64,000 bases of DNA, from NCBI GenBank assembly GCA_030267905.1, contig BRXX01000249.1, positions 1 through 64,000 of the forward strand, read 5' to 3'. This DNA is from Triparma verrucosa (Eukaryota; Sar; Bolidophyceae; Parmales; Triparmaceae). Shown in pieces: positions 21,315-32,202 of the stretch. Numbering within the stretch: position 1 is the stretch's first letter; every line of letters begins with the position of its first letter. Under the pieces are notes generated by a model that worked only from the letters and a program-made list of their open reading frames with translations, did not search any database and was not told where the DNA came from. The translations under genes were made by a program, and so were the position numbers.

Positions 21315-24300
21315 TCAAAACAGTTCTCTCTCTAGCTGCGAGACAACTGCCTTGCAAAATTCTTCGAAGCCTCCTTCGACAGGGCTGTCTTCGATGAGAA
21401 AATCGTGCATAATAAAAGCTCCGTTCCGCCCTGCTCTGACGAAGAGTCGCGGGGGCTGAGAGCTGTACTGCGAAGGTGGCACCCTAACAGCAACTGCAAG
21501 TTCGTCCCCTACGTCGTCTTCCTCTCTACCACCCCCTCCCGCTCCCGCTCCCGCTCCCGCTCCCGCTCCCGCTCCCCCGCCCCCGACAGGGCCGCCCATG
21601 ACGTTCGTGTAGTGAACGAGCGTAACTTGCGGCGATTCGAGCAGCAGCAGCGGGTCCTGCGTATCGGGCGGCACGGACGCGAGCGCTGTGGTCACGGCGT
21701 ACTGCGAGAGGCTGATGTGCTTTGTGCCGGGTCCACACTGGTCGCGATCCTCCCAGAACTCGAAGCGTGGTGCGAGGTACTTGACCATGGTCGGGGGGCT
21801 GAACCGCATGGCGTTAAGCGTTGCGCAGATTCGCGAGTCCGTCGTTGGAAAGTACGACCCCTCCGAGAGCCTCAGGGGATCGCAGCACATCAAGGAGTAG
21901 ACGAGGAGCGGCAGGGCCGACAGGTACTCGTGACCCTGTGCTAATAACACTTCAGACTTGGACAATTTGCTGCCTTCCCGGGCAATCAGTCTATTCTTGA
22001 AGTCGACGGCCTTCTTCTTCTCCATCTTTCCGCCTCTATGCGAGTAGCCGTTCGCCGCCCCGTCTTCAAACATTGCCACCTCCTCTTGCTCAGCACTCTT
22101 GTAAATAGAGCCCATCAATCCCACTAGCCAGTCGCGAGCCAGAGCCTTCCCCTCCACCACGCCATTCTCCACGGAAGCCAGGAAGAACTTGTTGAAGAGG
22201 GTGACAGCGAGGGCCTCGCAGTCCAGCGCATCGTAGACGCCCTCGACCTTAGGGGTCGTATCTAAATTGGTCGTGAAGACCCTGCAGTGACGAACGACGA
22301 CGTATTCTCCCCTCCCTTCCCCCCCCCCCTCCCCCGCCCCCTCACCACAAAGATCCTCCTCGTAGGGCAACATCCCCCCACTCGCCGGCAGCACGGCAGT
22401 GTAGGCGAAGGCGATCTGCATAGCTGGGCTCATGGACGCCTCTTCGCTCATGCCGTTGCCCCCGTAACCCTCTATGTTGAGCCCACCAGTGACTCCTGGC
22501 CGGAGCTCTAAATCAAACCCGACGGTAGTATTGTCGTCTAGGGTGCCAAACGTCCACAGATCAGGGTCGCATTTTGACCTGGAGCACGACCCCACCATGC
22601 CCCCCGACTGATAAAATTGCGATGCTGCCGTGTAATTTTTGTTTCCTCCTTTGACGACGCCGAAAGTCGCAGAGTTTCTTATCCTCAGCCCTCCGCCGAA
22701 AGCCGTCGGCCTGTGCCACCCACTTCTATTTATGCACTCCCTAACTAGACTAGCAGGAGTTCCGAAGGACCCCTTTTCGACGTCAATTGGGCTCACAACC
22801 CCGTCGAAGCCATCGACGCAAATTACAGAGCTCGTTCCTCCGCTTCTCAAAATCAGCGGGGCGATGAGATTCATCCCGACCTCGTCCTCCTCCTTCGTAA
22901 CGAGGCCGAAAACATCAACGCCCATCGCAGCGGCGTTGCAACTGTCGCCTACCGTATTGTAGTAGTTCATTGTCGCGAGAGCCGAGTCTTTTCGGGCGGA
23001 GAGGAGAGGGTTGAGCCCCGCGTCTTCTTGATCCGAGGACATCTTGTTGGTTGGAGTCGAGGACTGGAGAGAAAATCGGTCTCCGGGAATAGCGGCGGAG
23101 CCCCCAAGTCCTCCAGACCCAACATCACCCCCCATCCCCCCTTCAACCCCCCCAACGAAGGCGTGGATCTTGACTCCCGCGTAATTGAAGCGCCCCTTCA
23201 AATCCTCCTCCTCGTCATATTCATGGTGCATATCGCTCCCAGGATGCACTCCCTCCTCGTTCAGCGTCCTGGCCAAAGCCTCGACCGCCGCTCCCAAACC
23301 ATTACAATGCACACCCCTCCCCGCTTGAAATCCTAAAGAGTGCCAGTCGCTCAAAATTCTCAGCGATTCTTCCAACGGTATCTTGGCGGTCTGGTACGGC
23401 GCCAGAATACTCTGCAAGGACATAGCGTCGCTCAATTTCTCCACGACAGAGCTCTCGCCGCCGCTTTTGCCCGAGGGATTAAACACCGTCGAAGCGTCAT
23501 TGGATACTCTACAAGTCGCTAACCTCGGGCTGTGACTGCACATATCGAAGCAAGTGAGCGTAGTGGTGCTGTTGCTAACGTCGGAGTTGTAGACTATTAG
23601 GCCGATTCGGGAGGAGGGAGGAGCGTTAGAGGTGGCGTGGGAGATGCACTCGGAGGCGAGCTCGAGAGAGGCGGGGGGAAGGGCACCGGATATCAAGTAG
23701 ATCAGGACCAGGGGACATTGGGAGAGGGGAACTGAGAGAGGTACTCGAACTGCTTTCTTCTTCTTGCGACGTGCTTGTTTTTTGATAAAATGCGGCTGGG
23801 GATGAAGCGCATACGTCCCGTGATTGTCACACAGCTCCGCAACATTTCTATTGACCATCGACGTCCGATGAGCGAACCTGTCCACAGTGGTGTTGAAGTA
23901 GCGCCTGTAAAATTCATCCGAGATCTGCGAGTAGCGAAGCGATCGAGGAGCGAAGCGACGAGTTAGAATACGCTAGTGGTGACAGCGAGTGCAGACGAAA
24001 GCGTGCTCTAAGGCCACCACAATCACACGCAGAATCGCCTTATTCTCTGCTCGCTCCATTGCTCTCCGTCGCCGTCGCTCACCTGGCCAGCCCCGAGATC
24101 AGCCTCGTCGACCTGGAGGGCGTCCATGAACATCGTGGTGACTCCGCACAGCCCGCAACAGAAGGAGCGGCTGCCGACTAAAGCACAGGTTGGGTTGACA
24201 AAGGCGTAGCAGCTGCTGCACCTCGCTATTGACTTCAGAGGCGGAGGAGACTCCAACGGACAGGTGGGGTCACGTGTGCGCGTGGGGTCACGTCGAGATT

Positions 24301-24412
24301 TAACTTGCAAGTCAGTCTCAAAAAGAGGCGTCAAAGTACCAGATAGAGGAAGTTGGCTGGAGTGAAGCGTGCTGCTGTTGTCCGGGAGGACTGGCGTCAC
24401 AAGCCGAAGCAT
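21315..24412 (-). CDS. Sec23/Sec24-family COPII coat protein (divergent, Sec23-like)
   Basis: Two exons (24412-24083 and 23924-21315) make 979 aa. The N-terminal finger ARCSSCYAFVNPTCA...CCGLCG has the Cx2C...Cx2C spacing and the NPxC found in Sec23 zinc fingers. It is followed by a trunk-type alpha/beta region (VPLSQCPLVLIYLISGALP and IGLIVYNSDVSNSTTTLTCF), a beta-rich segment, a helical domain (LPLLVYSLMCCDPLR) and a C-terminal gelsolin-like end (FIMHDFLIEDSPVEGGFEEF). Sec23 activates the Sar1 GTPase in the inner COPII coat and Sec24 binds cargo. The trunk is diverged and contains Gly-rich insertions, e.g. a (GA)n tract, so it may be an atypical paralogue. The single intron is introner-like. 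Confidence 0.72.
23925..24082 (-). repeat. Introner-like intron (Sec23-like gene)
   Basis: Sense donor GTGAGCGACGGCGACGG. The acceptor side is ATTCTAACTCGTCGCTTCGCTCCTCGATCGCTTCGCTACTCGCAG, with the CGCTTCGCT unit duplicated. Confidence 0.85.
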
Positions 24413-24649
24413 AGCTATATAGCAAGGAAAGCTGAAGGCACGTCCTCGAATATCGATGAATCGGGCAAAAAGGGTTGAATTCGAACGTTATATTGGAAGC
24501 AACTATCGGTGGACCTCTTCTAAGCAACAGAGCAGTGGACCCTTCTCCTGCCAGGAACAAACGTATGGTATAATGCGCAAAAGAAACCTTTTCTCGGTGC
24601 CCTTTCCAGTCCCTTACTCTTTTGCTCTTAAATATTAAACGAACGGGCG
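24413..24649. promoter_or_regulatory. Bidirectional promoter region
   Basis: 237 bp between the divergent Sec23-like gene and the 24650 gene. No motif was assigned. Confidence 0.4.
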
Positions 24650-25342
24650 ATGTCGTCTAAAAAAAATGCTGGACCCTTGTCGCATCCGATATATGAGCCT
24701 TTGCCTTCAGCCCCTCCTCTTTCAGGGAAGAAGGAGGGCTCCTCAAAGATGCTCCTCCACAATCGCCTATCGACCATCCTCCATGGCTCGTCCTCTGAGG
24801 GCATACGAAGGCAGTACGCTAACGATCTGGAGCACAAGTTAGGCTTTAGGAGTATCCGTCTCGAGCGTGAGTATAAGAAGAAGAAATTCGCGTATGATAG
24901 AGGGGATAGAGGGGGTGTCAAACGCACCAGCAAACGCACCAGCAAACGCACCAGCAAACGCACCAGCAAACAAGGCGTCAAACACACACACACACGAACG
25001 GTGAAGAAGAGGGCAAAGGAGCCGCTAAAAGAGCTGACTCAGTCTTCTACGAAGACAAAGAAAGACGACGCTGAACTCGTGGACGGCAAGTCCGCAAAGA
25101 AACTCAGGAAGAGTTACAAAAATTACTTGAAATCTCTTAAGCTGGGTCCCTCCACTCCTCCCGACAGGAGCGTGTTGGTTGTTCCTGGAGCGACGATTGA
25201 GACGGAAGAGAAGAGACGCCAGTTCATCGTTACTAGCGTGGTGGGTGATGTTTGGGAGGGGGTGCCAGTAAGTGGCGGTAGAGTGAGACGGGTTCAAGGG
25301 TTGTTGGTGTATAACGAAAAGAGAATACGATTTCTGCGATGA
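24650..25342 (+). CDS. Basic Lys/Arg-rich protein with KRTS tandem repeat, unknown function
   Basis: A 230 aa single-exon ORF. The N-terminus is Pro/Ser-rich. The centre has four exact copies of Lys-Arg-Thr-Ser encoded by a 12 bp tandem repeat (24918-24968), then a run of HTHT and basic residues. The C-terminal ~75 residues are not low-complexity (SLKLGPSTPPDRSVLVVPGA, then KRRQFIVTSVVGDVWEGVPV, ending KRIRFLR) and may be the folded part. High positive charge suggests nucleic-acid or ribosome association and a nuclear site. I do not recognise the family. Confidence 0.65.
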   Translation: MSSKKNAGPLSHPIYEPLPSAPPLSGKKEGSSKMLLHNRLSTILHGSSSEGIRRQYANDLEHKLGFRSIRLEREYKKKKFAYDRGDRGGVKRTSKRTSKRTSKRTSKQGVKHTHTRTVKKRAKEPLKELTQSSTKTKKDDAELVDGKSAKKLRKSYKNYLKSLKLGPSTPPDRSVLVVPGATIETEEKRRQFIVTSVVGDVWEGVPVSGGRVRRVQGLLVYNEKRIRFLR

Positions 25343-25475
25343 AATGTTTAGCAAAGGAGACGATGGAGTGGAGTGAATGCGATGAAAATGAAGTGATGAA
25401 ACTGTGAATGAATAATCCGATTAATACAACAAAATAACTACTTGGTACAACATTTTCTAAATTGACATCACTCCC

Positions 25476-28400
25476 TCACTCGACGAGCCCGCTCGCTATT
25501 CCTTGTCGAACTGCATAAAACACATCCAAAACAAGGTTGAGATCGTCGCTCCCCACTCCCAACAAACCCTTGGTGTAATCGTACAGCAAAAATTGGAGGC
25601 CGATTACGGTGAAGAAGAAGATGCTCCTCTGCGGCAGGCCGAGGAAGAGGTTTGAATAGCCCCCCTTTCTCGAGGTGAGCTCCTTCACAATGGCCTTCCA
25701 ATCCTTCTTCTCTTCATCAGTCGGAGCTGACTGCAGCGTTAGGATGAGGTCGGCGGGGTGGGAGATCACCGCCGCGACGACACCAGCGCAGGCTCCGGCC
25801 ACGGCCGAAAGCAGCAGGCCGTTATTTCCTATTCCGACCTTGATATTGTACTTTTCTCCCAGCGTAGCATCGAACAGAGCTATGAACACTTCAAACGCCC
25901 CGAATTTTCCCAAAGCGAAGGGAAGCTCCCTGCTGATTATCGCGTTAGTGGAGCCCCAGAAAGGGACATACTTGTTGAGCTGGGGAATCTTAGCTAGGAC
26001 GCCGTCGTCCTGTTCGTCCTTTTCGTTGGCTCCGAACTCTATCATGGAGGCTCTGAAGACCTCGATGACGCCCAACCTCTCATCGAGGCTCATGCTCCTA
26101 CGAGCCGACGGGGGGGGAAGCGATGGGTTTAACATACATTATCGGATAAGATTTTAGACAGCGTAGGAGTTTTTCTCACCTGACCCTGAGAAACTCAAAC
26201 GGCGCAGCGACGATGCTGGTGAAGATGCAGGCCGCCGCGGCCGCTGTCAAAAGCGCCACGTAATCCGTGCCGCCGGGACCTTGGTTAAGATTCAAGTTGA
26301 CTATGATTCGCCTGAAGAGCTCCGTTGCCCCAAAGCCGAACGATCCGAATACGCACGAGGCGAGGAAGGTGATATCGAGTGACTGCGCGAGTGAGACGGG
26401 GCCCTCCTTCGAGACCATAGCGCTGAGAATTTCAGTTGTCGAAGGTGGTGCCGATTCAGATGAGGTGGTCACAGATGAGGTGGTGGACTCTGCAGCTGTA
26501 GACGGGGACGGTTCCTGTTCCTGTTCCTGTTCCTGTTGCTGTTCCTGCTCAGCAGTAGAAATACCGGAACCATTCTTTTCCCTCATCTTTGCAACTTCGC
26601 CAAGTATATTCTCATCCTTCAGTTGAATCTTTGTCTTCGCCAGCTGCGACGAGCGAAGAGAGTCGCATGAGGATAGGTGATAACGAGTTAGAATTGTTGC
26701 CTAACGAAGTTTGAGTTGTCGCTCCTTCTCACCTCCAATGGATTAAGCAGAGTCCTGCAAACTACTGTCGCCGCGGCGCCGCTAAGAGCCAACCGCGAGT
26801 ACTCTCTACTCCCCAACCTCAAAGCCGGCAGCGAAACTGGCGTCTTTCCCACCGCCCCGAAGTATTCGTCTACGGCCCGATAGTTTCTCTTCTCAAACTT
26901 AGTCCGCGGAGAGAAATTCCCGGCCTCCGGAAGCAGCGGGATGACGTATTTTCCGCCGCTAGTCTTGTTGTTGTCTACTTTAAAATACGGCCTGACGCCG
27001 TTGGGCAGCTGCGTGAAGAAAAATAATGTTTTGAAAGGGTCAATGAAGAGTTAGAAAAGGTCTTGGTGTACTGTCGATAGAAAGAACTCACCAGTCTCAA
27101 GGGATCATCCTGAATGCCTGCCAGAGGTAGAGGGTACGTCACTTCATTATTGACGTTCCTCGCTATGTTCTGAGCCGATATAATGCAGCTTCCCACGACC
27201 CTCCGCGATCCGTCAGCCTCAACCACGTAGACGGACGTCGGAACCGCACTCGTGTACCCGTTCCCCGGCATTGTCACAGCGATGTTCTTCAGCCTTCTCT
27301 CCTTTGTTAGCAGGACTGTCTCCCATTCGGCGGAGCACTTTGCCTGCTTGTACTCGTTGCCCAGGGCGGGAGGAGGACCGATCTCAAAAGTAGGTAGCTT
27401 GGAGTCGGTGGGATAGGTCAGGTCGACGAATTGGTATAAGTTTATGAGCTTGACGAAGCCGTCGTCGGCTTCGCCTAGGAGGCTAGTGATTTCAGTCGTC
27501 GGTTGTATTCGTTCGTCCTGATTGATTTTGATTGTGGGGAGGAGTTAGAGGAGTTAGAGGGGGGAGATTCGGGCTTGGAGTGTGACGACGAAAGAACAAC
27601 GAAAGTACAACGAAAGTACAACTAAAGTACAACGAAAGTACAAACTCACCTCAATGAAAGTAAAGAGGATCGCCAAGTGGCGCTTCTGCTCCGGTTTCTT
27701 ATACCTCGCCTGCAACAACGTCAGCAAATTTACCACCCCTTGCTTAATACGCTTCATGTCCTTGTTGCTGAATTGAGACACCACCTGCCGCTTAGCGTCC
27801 AGACCGGCAATCGCGACGTCAACGGAAGAATAGCTGTTTTTGTTGTCGGGGGATTGTTACGTTAGTAAAACAGACCTCAAAAAAGGTTTTCCTCCTCAAC
27901 CCTCCCCATCTCACCTCCCGTACGGCCCCAAAAAATAATCACACAAACCAACGCTAACGCTCTCAGAGAACTCCGAGAACTTCCTATCATCAAAACTGCC
28001 GCTATAAAACTCGCTAGCGTACACAGGCCTACCTCCACCTGCGCCGCTTGTACGCCACCATAAACGAGAAGGCTGATCGTAGGTTAAGAGAAATCTTGAG
28101 AGGTAACATACGAATCTCGGGTTGTATATATTGAAGGCGTTGGAGTTTCTGTCGAGGGTAGCCTGGGATGTTAGGTCGCGGGGGACGGAGTTTAAGGGGA
28201 TGCCGCGGGTTTTTAGGGAACCGACGCCGGTTGTTGTCATGGCTTTTTGGGGGACGTAGAGCTGGGAGGTTTTGGGATCGAGCATGTCGAGGGCGGAGGA
28301 AGGGGAGGGGAGGAGAGGAGGGAGGAGAGGAAGGAGCAGCGCGGAAGTTTTTAGGAACGAGCGACGGCTTGAGCGAAGGGTTGAGCGACGGGTTGAGCCT

Positions 28401-28522
28401 GCCGTTGATTTTGGAGGTGGAGGGACAGAGAGGGGAGAAATTTGTCGGATGGGAAGGCAGAGGAGAGAAAGGAGGGCGACTATGCGGAAATACGACGGCA
28501 TTGGAACCAGCGGCATTGCCAA
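25476..28522 (-). CDS. Plastid-type mitochondrial-carrier-family (SLC25) protein with long N-terminal extension
   Basis: Six exons (28522-27915, 27833-27650, 27517-27092, 27008-26733, 26643-26180, 26097-25476) give 859 aa. The carrier part (from ~residue 480) shows the tripartite signature: NPLELAKTKIQ, assembled across a junction, matches PxDxxK-type; APFEFLRVR is the second; HPADLILTLQ is a degenerate third lacking the basic residue. The N-terminus has a signal-peptide-like hydrophobic stretch, then RRSFLKTSALLLPLLPPLLP ending in an SSALD-type cleavage site, a twin-arginine-like signal. The region between (NPRFVCYLSRFLLTYD, PYGRS...) is a ~400-residue extension not found in ordinary carriers. 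A polyQ/E tract interrupts matrix loop 1. The location is inferred as plastid, perhaps thylakoid; the substrate is unknown. Confidence 0.8.
26644..26732 (-). repeat. Introner-like intron (carrier gene, intron 4)
   Basis: Sense GTGAGAAGGAGCGACAACTC...ATTCTAACTCGTT...CTCTTCGCTCGTCGCAG. It splits the PxDxxK signature exactly between E and L of NPLE/LAKTK. Confidence 0.75.
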
Positions 28523-28995
28523 TCAATGCCAATGAAAACTTTCTTTTGGTAGGGAAAGAGGCCTCTTTGAGGGGGAGTTGCGGGGAGGTTGCGGCGAAGG
28601 GAGGACGAAGGAAGTTTAGCGCAAGGTAGCTTGAGTGGAGTAGAGGGCGACAGTATGATCGGGGAGTATTTAGTTGTAACGTTTGGTTGTATAAAGAGGC
28701 CTCGTCGGTTCTATCTCGTTATCCGGTCACTATTTTGTAGGAGAGAATAGTGTGCGTCTCCTGTGCGTTTGGAGACCTCCTAGAGCGAGCGTCCGATAAA
28801 GGACAAGGACTTGGGATATGTACAGTCCCCCCTACCCGATATTTTTTTGGCGGAGACTCAGGAATGTCTAATCTAGATGCCAGGGAATGAGCCGATTTGC
28901 TGAATGAGCTGGCTTACAGAACACACTCCTAACGCCCGAAATCCCACATAATACACACGCTCACTCACCAACCTTGCTTTCTAAACTCTCTCACC
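28523..28995. promoter_or_regulatory. Divergent intergenic region (carrier / pyruvate kinase)
   Basis: 473 bp with no further ORF of value. It presumably contains both promoters. No conserved element was identified. Confidence 0.4.
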
Positions 28996-30972
28996 ATGTT
29001 GAATATTACCCGAGCGTCCGTTAAAGCCTTTAAAACCACCAACAAAGAATGTCTCCGTCGAGCACTCTCAGGGACCGTTTGCAAGGCCAATGATCTCTTC
29101 GAACCGTGCTCGACAAAGATCGTGTCCACCATCGGTCCTACCTCTGAGCAAGGTGAGGCAAACGTATCAATCACGCTGACCCCTAACTCTGCGACGCTGT
29201 GAGCAATTTTCACGACAAAAGCCAGTAGTGAAAAGCGGAACTTGACCTCAACTCAACACTGCACTCCTCACTCACTCCCCCCTCACTTCCCCCTCACTCA
29301 CTATTCCAACCCTAGCCCCCATCCTCCAGGACCTCGTCCACGAAGGAATCCGAATCATGCGTCTAAACTTCTCCCATGCCACCGTCGAAGAGGCCGACCT
29401 CCGCATCACCAACCTCCGGAACAGCAAGGGCCGCCACGGCGAGGTCCACTCCGGGGACGTCCCCCCCTCATCGGAGGGAATCCTCCGCTGCGGTTCCCCA
29501 GGAATAATAGGCGAAGGCAAGAACATGAGGGCCGTGCTTCTCGACACCCAGGGACCTGAAATTAGAACCACCCGTCTCACAAACGACCACGACGGCAAGC
29601 AGACCGTCGACCTAAAAATCGGGGACATCGTCGCCGTCAGGAGCCGCGTCGACGGCAACGATAACGCTAACATGTCAAGCTTACGTGAGATCGTCGTAAC
29701 GCTCCCCGAAATAGGTTCGGCTCTTAAGGCAGGCAACGTGATCCTCCTCGATGACGGTGCTGTTTCGTTGAACGTAGACTCAGTCGTAGACTCTGAATTC
29801 GTGAAGTGCAGCGTTATGAACGACGGTAGCATTAGATCCCGCGTCGGCGTAAACCTCCCAGGAGTTAAGACAAGCTTACCTCCCATGAGTTCAAAAGACC
29901 TAATCGACATAAAGTACGGTGTCTCTAACGATGTAGATTTCGTCGCCGCGAGTTTCGTAAGGGACGCTGAAGGCGTCAGGCAAATCAGGGGATATATACA
30001 GGAGACGATTGATGAGATTTGCCCGGGGTGCAGCCCGCCGCTTATTATTAGTAAAATTGAGAATGTGGAAGGGTGGGATAACTTCGATGAAATCTTGGAG
30101 GAGTCGGATGGTATCATGGTAGCCAGGGGAGGTGAGAGCAGGGAAATCGTATTAGCCCGAACGCTGTTGGAGTTCGTTTATATATATTCTGCCCACTTTA
30201 TTACTAACTCGTTCTCCGTTCGTTCCTCGGCCTCCGCTTCGCTCGGTCGGCGGCAGACTTAGGAGTAGAGATACCTCTCGAGAGCGTCACCCTCGCGCAG
30301 AAGGAAATGGTAGCGAAATGCAACGAGAAGGGCAAACCCGTAATCGTCGCGACGCAGATGCTCGAGTCGATGACGAAGAACCCTCGCCCTACTAGGGCGG
30401 AAGTTTCGGACGTCACGAACGCTGTTATGGATGGAGCAGACGCGGTGATGCTTTCGGGGGAGACAGCCAAGGGAAAGTACGTTCTAGAAACTGTCCGAAC
30501 CATGCAGCAGATCATCAAGACCACCGAGGACTTCAAGAGGAGCGGGAAGGGATTGAACAGCCGCCTCTCGTTCAAGTTCGACGAGCAAAGCCCGGACTGC
30601 CAGTTCAACAGCGTGGCGGAGGCGGCAGTGGTGGCGGCGTCGGCCTCGAAAGCAAAGGCCATAATCGTCCTTACCAAGACGGGTCGAACCGCGAGGCTCA
30701 TCTCCAGCTACAGGCCCGACGTTCCCATCATCTGCTACACCGGTTCGCACAAGGTCGGCCGCCAGCTACAAATCTACCGAGGGTGCCACCCTATCGTAGG
30801 GTTGAAGCACCTCGAGCCCGCCAGCCGAGGCGTCGAAGCTATCAAGCTCAGCAAGGACCTGGGGTTCTTGGATCAGGGGGATAGCTTTGTCATCGTCAGC
30901 GCAGAGGTCGGGATTGGGGGAGCGCCGGGGGGAGCCGCCATGTTGTCCATGAGGGTTGGATCGGTTGAGTGA
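28996..30972 (+). CDS. PK: Pyruvate kinase
   Basis: Converts phosphoenolpyruvate plus ADP to pyruvate plus ATP, the last glycolytic step. Exons 28996-29152, 29316-30131 and 30257-30972 give 562 aa. Signatures in order: STKIVSTIGPTS, RIMRLNFSHA, LLDTQGPEIRT, the catalytic-Lys segment PLIISKIENVEGWDN, MVARGDLGVEIP (assembled across intron 2), KPVIVATQMLESM, and AVMLSGETAKG. Between RITNLRNSK and the strand NMRAVLLDTQGPE there is an insertion of ~25 residues (GEVHSGDVPPSSEGILRCGS). A short basic N-terminus (residues 1-25) could be a mitochondrial leader. Intron 2 ends in an introner-like CTAACTCGTTCTCC...CTTCGCTC run. Confidence 0.96.
30132..30256 (+). repeat. Introner-like intron (pyruvate kinase, intron 2)
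   Basis: Acceptor side TACTAACTCGTTCTCCGTTCGTTCCTCGGCCTCCGCTTCGCTCGGTCGGCGGCAG. The donor is GTGAGAGCAGGG. It separates G and D of the MVARG/DLGVE active-site motif. Confidence 0.7.
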
Positions 30973-31081
30973 GTTGCAATTTGCATTAAAACGTTCAATT
31001 CTTAAGTTTGTTAAATTCTCGTGCGATTCATGACCCCTATGTTCATCACCATCCCCGCCATGTCTGTTACACAGCTGTTGC

Positions 31082-31820
31082 TTAAACCCTAACAGGGTCA
31101 CCCCTAACAGGCTTTGAGTCTTCTGACCCTTCAAAATATTGCGAGGAGCTTTTGGACTTTTGACTGTTGCGGCTGTTGCGGCTGTTGCGAGATTTGCGTG
31201 AAGAGCCCTGGCTCCCTTCACCCTCACCCTGCTGTTTCTTCTTCAAATGACCCTTGTAAGCGACGACACCAAGCGCGGCGACGACCATGCTCAGACCTCC
31301 AGCGGAGAGGCTTGTCACAACGAGCGAGGGAGCGAGCGAGCATATCGAGAAAAAACGTTAGTATTTCCGCTGTTCTCATCACTCACACTCCTCACACTCC
31401 TCACCTTGCCATGACAGTGTGGTCTCTGTCTGAGTAGCTGGGCTCAGAGCTGAACACGACCACCTCCTCGTCAGTTTCCTCCACCGTTGCTTCGGGTGTT
31501 GCTTCGGGTGTAGGCTCAGGCGTGACTTCAGCCGTCGGCTCAGTGGTCGTGTCAACAGTGGTCGTGTCAACAGTCGTCGGACTCAATGTCGATTCAAAAC
31601 GCGCGCCGTACGTCGTAGGCGCGGTCGTGGTTGGAGCTGATGTCGTAGGCGCTGTGGTAGGCACGGTCGTGGTCGGAGCAGATGTCGAAGGCGCTGCGGA
31701 AGGCGCCGTCGGACTGTAGGTGTATTTTGATTTCTTCATCTTTCTCCTTTTCGTTGACGAAACCGCGTTAGTAGCGTCGAAGAGGAGGGCTAGTACGACA
31801 ATAGTGGGAAAAATTCTCAT
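31082..31820 (-). CDS. Thr/Pro-rich single-pass surface protein
   Basis: Exons 31820-31405 and 31310-31082, 214 aa from the MRIFPT start. That start was chosen because it begins a clean signal peptide (IFPTIVVLALLFDATNA); an upstream in-frame ATG at 31898 would bury it. The ectodomain is a mucin-like run of APTT, PTTS and TPEP repeats, heavily O-glycosylatable. Exon 2 encodes one membrane span (LSMVVAALGVVAYKG) and a basic cytosolic tail with RNSRNSRNS repeats. The neighbour on the other strand is another Thr/Pro-rich membrane protein. The intron (31311-31404) is introner-like, with GCGAGCGAGC-type sequence. Confidence 0.7.
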
Positions 31821-32202
31821 TTGGCGATCGTTCTGTGGAAGCATTTGCGGTTTAGAAGAGAACAGTTCAACCATTCCGTTAGAAAAACAAATTCTCAATT
31901 TAAAGAGGATTAACGACTATTTTGAATACCAGGAATTTATAGCACGGCAAGAAACAAGCATTTTTCGCAGGACAAATAAAAAATGAATAAAAAAACATCG
32001 TCAACGAACCTTTGAGTGGAGTTTGTCAGTTACAATTTTTGCAGAGTTTTTTGAGTTGATTTCCATCATCATCAGACCAGACGCTCAATAGTCAGTCTTT
32101 AAATAACATTTCGGTTACAGCATTTAAGAGCAATTCTTGTTCCATCCAAAGCGCATCCATCTCGCTTTCCGTCGCCAATCATAAAATATATCCTCATAAA
32201 AA
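31821..32202. promoter_or_regulatory. Divergent region between two Thr/Pro-rich surface-protein genes
   Basis: 382 bp, AT-rich. It contains the in-frame upstream extension of the minus gene to 31898 but nothing else of note. Confidence 0.4.

Noticed and set aside
24917..24970. CRISPR-like short direct repeats
   Set aside because: They are 12 bp contiguous units encoding Lys-Arg-Thr-Ser in frame, without spacers.
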